64,000 nucleotides of DNA from Hydra vulgaris (taxonomy: Eukaryota; Cnidaria; Hydrozoa; Anthoathecata; Hydridae): NCBI RefSeq assembly GCF_038396675.1, contig NC_088924.1, positions 37,037,001 through 37,101,000 on the forward strand, given 5' to 3'. Positions 58,040 through 64,000 of this stretch are shown here, one piece after another. How positions within the stretch are numbered: position 1 is the first letter of the stretch; the number at the start of each line of letters is the position of its first letter. The notes below the pieces were generated by a model. The model worked only from the letters and a program-made list of their open reading frames with translations. It was not told the origin of the DNA and did not search any database. The position numbers were made by a program, and so were the translations under genes.

Positions 58040-59675
58040 TAATTATCAATAAAGCAGATAATTAGTTTGTAGCTTCCATATAATTTTTCAGATAATCAAA
58101 ATGTAAAATTGCAGGCAGAATTTAGTTCAATTTTCTGTTCAACCTGGCTTTTCAAAATATCATTAGTTTATGCGGCTTCCAAGTTATAAAACCCTTTGAA
58201 ATGGCAAAATACAAAGAATAATTAGAACAATATATAAAAGGTTTAAGCTAGAAAAATCACCAAGTATAACAAAATTAGTTGGAAAACATTCAATTTATTA
58301 AAACTCACTAAATTGAATAATAAATATAGTCTAAGCCTACAATAAAGTGTGTTGACTAAGTAAAGGTTTTTTCAAAATTTGTTGACAATCTTGCAGTGGT
58401 TAATTTCTAAATGATCTGTTAAAATTGTATCAGACTTTGTATCAGACTTTGTATACAATTCTCACAATAAAGCTACTTGCTATTCATCAAACAAGTGAAA
58501 AAGTTTTTTTATATTAAGTTTTTTTATTTTTTTTGGGAAAACATAAAAAAACATTGTGTTAAACGTATGAAGTATTTGCAAAGTAAAGAATATAATTAAC
58601 AAAAATTAATGTTGATTTGTTTGATAATAAAATATTGAGTTGTAAACATATTTTTTTAACTAGAGGGATAGCCTAACTAAAAACTTGATGCATTACTTGC
58701 TTTTTTACTCCAGAGTTTGCCTACAGCAATGCAGCAAAAATTGTTTAAAATTATCAGGTGATAACAATTTGCATATATTTGCCGATCTTCACCAACTTTG
58801 CTTTAAGTTTATTTCATTATAAATTAAAAAAATGAACGATAAATTTAATTAATATTTTAAATTTAACTAACAAACTAACAAAAATGAATGATAAATTTCA
58901 AATTTCATTAAAAATTTTTTTTTACTAAAAGGCATATGCTTTTAAAAGTTGCCTCTTTGGACTAAAATGGGTTTAATAAACTTTAGAGGAACATAATTTT
59001 CGTGCAACAAAAGAAATGAATAACTTTAATGTGCCTATGAATTTTATTCTAGTTCAAGATTCTGTTTTCTAAATAGAGCTGAAGAGGTTGTTATTTTTGG
59101 GAAGAGGCTCAGGAGCTGTATAGGTTAGAATCAGTGGTAGGTTACCCCCCAGGGTCAAAAATTTTTTTAACTTCGTTTGACACTATTATAAAAACTTTGC
59201 AAGTTTTTTATGTTTAAAATCAAATAAGCTACTGAAACTAAATGCATAAAACAAATGTGCCACTGAGGAATACCACATACCTTTTTTATGAGCAAAATAC
59301 TGTTTTTTTTTAATCAATTTTTAGAGATGTTACAGTCTCATTTCTTTTTTTTTTACATCTTCCTTTTATGTAAATAATACTCCAGTCAATATATGGCATT
59401 TTAAAAAATAGATATTTTAATAAAAAATTTCTATTGTTACTGCCAACATATTTAAAAATTACATTCTCGATTACGGCAAAATATATCGTCAAAGAATATT
59501 TCAAGTTTTTTTTTTTTGACGCTGTAAACTGTAAACCATTTAAAAAAAAAAAAAAAAGGAGTATTAAAAAAAAGTTTATTTTGCAAATTTCTATGTAGAA
59601 ATGTTTATGAAGAACCAAACTTGCAGACAATTAAAGTATAAAGCATTGATTTATAAATTATAATAATAACTTAAA
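58040..59675. other. Non-coding, no gene seen
   Basis: AT-rich with homopolymer runs. Open frame 59310-59630 (minus) is Phe/Leu/Ile-rich by composition and matches nothing. Confidence 0.4.
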
Positions 59676-60319
59676 TTATTTACAAAAAACTTTAAAATTT
59701 TCTTTAGTACTAAAATACATGAAACAAAGCACAACACACAAACAAAAATTACAGTCCATACACATATATCTTTTCTCTAATCTTACTCTGTTCTCAGAAC
59801 ATACAAAACAACTTCTACTAGGTTTGATAGTTTTCTCTGTAGCTGGGATAGTTTCGATGAAATGACGTTCTGTTAAATGAAAGAAAGACACGAGTTTGAC
59901 TTCTATTTTTGTTACCACTGATTCATGGTATTTTACATTACTCTCTTTAATAATTGATTCTCTAAACTGTAAGTCATATTAAAAATGATAACTTGTTTTT
60001 TACAATATTTGCACAATTAAATGCACAAGTATTAATAAAGTGCATGAAAATCTTTTTTTACCATTTTTTTTTGTGCCTTTTTTCTTTCAGATTTGTAGGT
60101 TGTCAACATTTGGTCATATTGGTCATCGCCACCTATGTTTTTGTTATACTCATGTTTTTTCTCTTTACCAGCTCCTTTTACTGTGACTTTATTATCTAGA
60201 ACACAGGTGCTCAGTATGTGTACATCTCTCTTATCTCTCCATTTGGTACACATTATATTTTTATAGAGTTTCCAAAACACAGGAAAATTATAGTACAGTT
60301 TTTGGTATTCCATATTGGT
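59676..60319 (-). pseudogene. piggyBac-type transposase C-terminal remnant
   Basis: Minus strand. 60319-60032 encodes CTKWRDKRDVHILST (piggyBac KW-DKR-V-xLST block with a catalytic Asp) and YNKNIGGDDQYDQMLTTYK (consensus YNKxMGGVDxxDQ; the Val is Asp here, both Asp residues kept). A frameshift near 60040 leads to HFINTCAFNCANIVKNK. A further frame change leads to 59918-59676 with RHFIETIPATEK, CFVCSENR, and YMCMDCNFCLCVVLCFMYF, the C-terminal Cys-rich finger of piggyBac transposases. The N-terminal half is missing; upstream the frame runs straight into the 111-bp satellite. Non-functional. Confidence 0.8.
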
Positions 60320-60344
60320 ATAAACCAGTATCCCAGTGAAAAAG

Positions 60345-60600
60345 CGCACATGGGATACGCGTGGATTTTTTCCATATGTAACCCATGTGGGGATTATTAT
60401 TTTGTCCCATGTGGGTTTCATACGGTAAATCCCACATGGATTCCATATGGTAAATCCCATATGGGATACGCGTGGGTTTTTACCACATGTAACCCATATG
60501 GGGATTATTATTTTGTCCCATGTGGGTTTCATATGGTAAATCCCACATGGGTTTTATGTGGTAAATCCTACATGGGATATAGGTGGAAAATACTACATGT
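60345..60600. repeat. 111-bp tandem repeat rich in CCCACATGGG palindromes
   Basis: TGGGATA recurs at 60351, 60462 and 60573, exactly 111 bases apart. Each unit contains TACGCGTGG, CATATGTAACCCAT, GGGGATTATTATTTTGTCCC, CATGTGGGTTTCATA and GGTAAATCCCACATGG, i.e. many short palindromes. Diverged pieces continue near 60780-60880. The array abuts the piggyBac remnant. Confidence 0.85.
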
Positions 60601-60639
60601 TATAGATCTTAAATGCCACATATTTTAATCCAAATGGTA

Positions 60640-62250
<1,611 letters not shown>

Positions 62251-62256
62251 TGACCA

Positions 62257-63838
62257 TTAGAAAAGGGCATCAGAAGGAATTTCAAGTCCGCCTTTGTTTA
62301 GGCTATACAGATAACTTCCATATTTATAATAATTGGTAGAATCATCATAAATTTTTATTTCGCTTTTTTGCACATAGCCAACTATGTAAAGTATAGCCAC
62401 TAATGTAGATTTATTAACTGAGCTTTCAAGATCATGTATATTATCCAGAAGTTCTTTTTCATCAGTAGAAATATCTCTAAAACATATGTCACAAGTATGA
62501 CCATCGATACCATCAACAGGAATGTCAAGTTGTAATATCAATTTAGTAAGTTGAATATTAATTTTTTCAATTACAGATTTAGCGTTTATAAAGTAAGTAC
62601 CTCCAGATCCCTGTCAAAGCTTAGAAAAAGCTTTTTCAAGTGGATCTGTTGAAAACCAACCTAATAAGACATACTTTGCTCCATTACTCAACAAAGTTTC
62701 TACAAGATCAATAAAGCCATAACATAAATGCGCTATTGCGTTGCTAGTATCTAGCGTAAGCTGTTTTACACGCTTACCTGTAGGTTTCATAAAATTTGAC
62801 AGTTCAGCAATATCTCGTAGCAGTTGTAACTGTTGATCACCAACTGAGTGGATTTCTTTGCATAATTCATTTCTTAACCGAATGCCAGCACCAGGTGCTT
62901 TGACATTAACAACATTCGAAAAAAAATTATTTTTCAATAAATACAGCAGTACCTTCAAATGCTTTATTTTCGATCTCTGGATGCGTTCTTAATGCAGCTA
63001 CTGTTTCTTTGCAAAAAACAGACAAACAAAACTTTACAGATTGTCTTTCTATTGGTTTTGGATAAACTGATTTAGCTGTAAGTTAAGAGAGTTTAAAAAG
63101 ACTATTGCACTCAGTTTTATATATAGTTTCTAAATCACTCCACTTAGCCAAAGCCAGTTCTTTATTGTTCAAAAGTTGAAGTTCCCCAGTCTTTTTTGTC
63201 AACCAATTATTTCATATAGATTTTAGTAGATGCACATAATCATACAAAAAATATATACCTGATGTTGTTAACCATGGTTTACTATTAACTGTTTTAAACA
63301 TTCCAAAAATTCTTTGATTTACACGGTTACCATCAGTAATTATTACCAGTGTCTTACTATTTTCAATAGTATTTATTGTATAGACAATTTGTTGACATTG
63401 AGCAAACTGGAATTCAGAGGAAAGATTTGCAACAGGTTGAGCTCTACATATAAATTCTGGACCTCCAAAAAGACATTTAATCATAAATGATAAAATTGTT
63501 TTAGCTAACTTTTCAGGGTAGTTTACTGCTTGACCAAACAAAGCACCTCTTTGGTAAAGTAATGAAGCTTTGACATAGACCTCATCAATTAGTAGTATGG
63601 AAATTCTTTTTAATGGATTTAAATTCATAAAAATACTATTTATGAAACTTAGGTCCTCCATTGAGCTTATTTTTGAAGTCAATCGTGTTAAAGTCCTTAT
63701 ACTTGGCAACTTGTAGTCAATACACAAACAATCATATAAACTTCGTTGTAGTTGTAATTGATATTGTAGATGTAGTTGTATAAATTGATATTTTTGTTGT
63801 AGTTGAGATAGTTCGACTTGCAAAGAGATACACAGCAT
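62257..63838 (-). pseudogene. P-element-like (THAP9-type) transposase pseudogene
   Basis: Minus strand. 63838-63215 starts with a Gln/Leu-rich stretch, then LPSIRTLTRLTSKIS, LLIDEVYVKASLLYQRG (D85), GGPEFICRAQPVA, LVIITDGNRVNQRIFG (D169) and YFLYDYVHLLKSI, stop (TGA 63212-63214), NNWLTKKTGELQ, KWSDLETIY, stop (TAA 63083-63085), KPIERQSVKFCLSVF. After a frameshift near 62945: VVNVKAPGAGIRLRNELC, LTLDTSNAIAHLCYGFIDLV and LLGWFSTDPLEKAFSKL, stop (TGA 62614-62616), QGSGGTYFINAKSVIEKI, then CDIC and the C-terminus ending IPSDALF. Order and motifs match P-element/THAP9 transposases (RNase-H core, GTP-binding-like insert, FSTDPLE-x-FSKLRQGSGG). The THAP finger would lie to the right, outside or in another exon. 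Both TGA stops sit where an Arg codon is expected. Confidence 0.85.
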
Positions 63839-64000
63839 TTCAAAGGCATTTTTAAGGCATTTAAAAAAACTAATCGTTAGTTTGACAATATTATTACCTT
63901 ACAATGTTAACGCCTTGAAACTTACAACGTTATCGTCTTGAAGTTGCGCTATCTAATTTATAAACCAATTAAATTTTAAAGATTTATTAAAAAAGCGCGA
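63839..64000. other. Window edge; no feature resolved
   Basis: Probable upstream intron or spacer of the P-like gene; no THAP finger is readable in the remaining 162 bases. Confidence 0.3.

Overview
This window looks like non-coding, transposon-filled DNA from an AT-rich animal genome, most likely a cnidarian and plausibly Hydra. The reasons are the very high A+T content, long (AT)n tracts, spliced GT-AG introns inside transposase genes, and a mix of CR1/L2-type LINEs, mariner, hAT, piggyBac and P-like elements. The species assignment is inference. I see no rRNA, no convincing functional tRNA gene, and no certain host gene. The only hint of a host gene is one short Thr/Ser-rich phase 1-1 exon near 34.7 kb, with a recursive-splice-like motif about 200 bases upstream.

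Layout. 1-1.4 kb: decayed gene of an uncharacterised transposon-type family (motif CHLHPLDT). 2.40-4.10 kb: internally deleted hAT element with a perfect 8-bp target-site duplication (TSD). 5.42-6.70 kb: mariner with an intact transposase ORF and near-identical terminal repeats, set in an AT microsatellite. 7.3-9.2 kb: 5' half of a LINE on the minus strand. 10.05 kb: tRNA-derived SINE. 14.1-14.8 kb: palindromic TATAGAA-rich repeat family. 15.46-19.25 kb: two-ORF LINE on the plus strand whose endonuclease GDFN motif has become GGFQ. 22.5-23.0 kb: LINE 3' remnant.

23.32-26.66 kb: a complete DNA transposon with about 281-bp inverted repeats, CAC termini and a 4-bp GTAG duplication. It carries a two-exon minus-strand gene that begins with RAG1-N-terminus-like Cys clusters and continues into a putative D-D-E domain. 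I compare it with N-RAG-TP-type elements. It carries two stops and one frameshift. 27.8-28.8 kb: LINE reverse transcriptase remnant. 28.8-29.2 kb: two adjacent minisatellites. 29.4-29.9 kb: two MITEs, one with a perfect 8-bp TSD. 32.9 and 41.1 kb: two copies of one tRNA-SINE family. 33.92 kb: an exact 60-bp palindrome. 36.4-37.4 kb: a TTAA-flanked piggyBac-type non-autonomous element.

46.06-50.81 kb: a full-length hAT element (18-bp inverted repeats, perfect 8-bp TSD). It has arrays of GATACC motifs at both ends and a two-exon BED-finger transposase with one visible frameshift. 53.9-54.6 kb: LINE C-terminal remnant. 54.6-55.6 kb: fragment of a second transposase with a KWGCDGSSGQ motif, possibly Transib/RAG1-core-like. 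57.8-58.0 kb: second tRNA-SINE family. 59.7-60.6 kb: piggyBac transposase remnant abutting a 111-bp satellite. 62.3-63.8 kb: P-element-like transposase pseudogene with three stops and a frameshift.

These genes do not form a pathway. Each belongs to its own mobile element. The biologically richest points are the RAG1-related transposon, the nearly intact hAT and the intact mariner.
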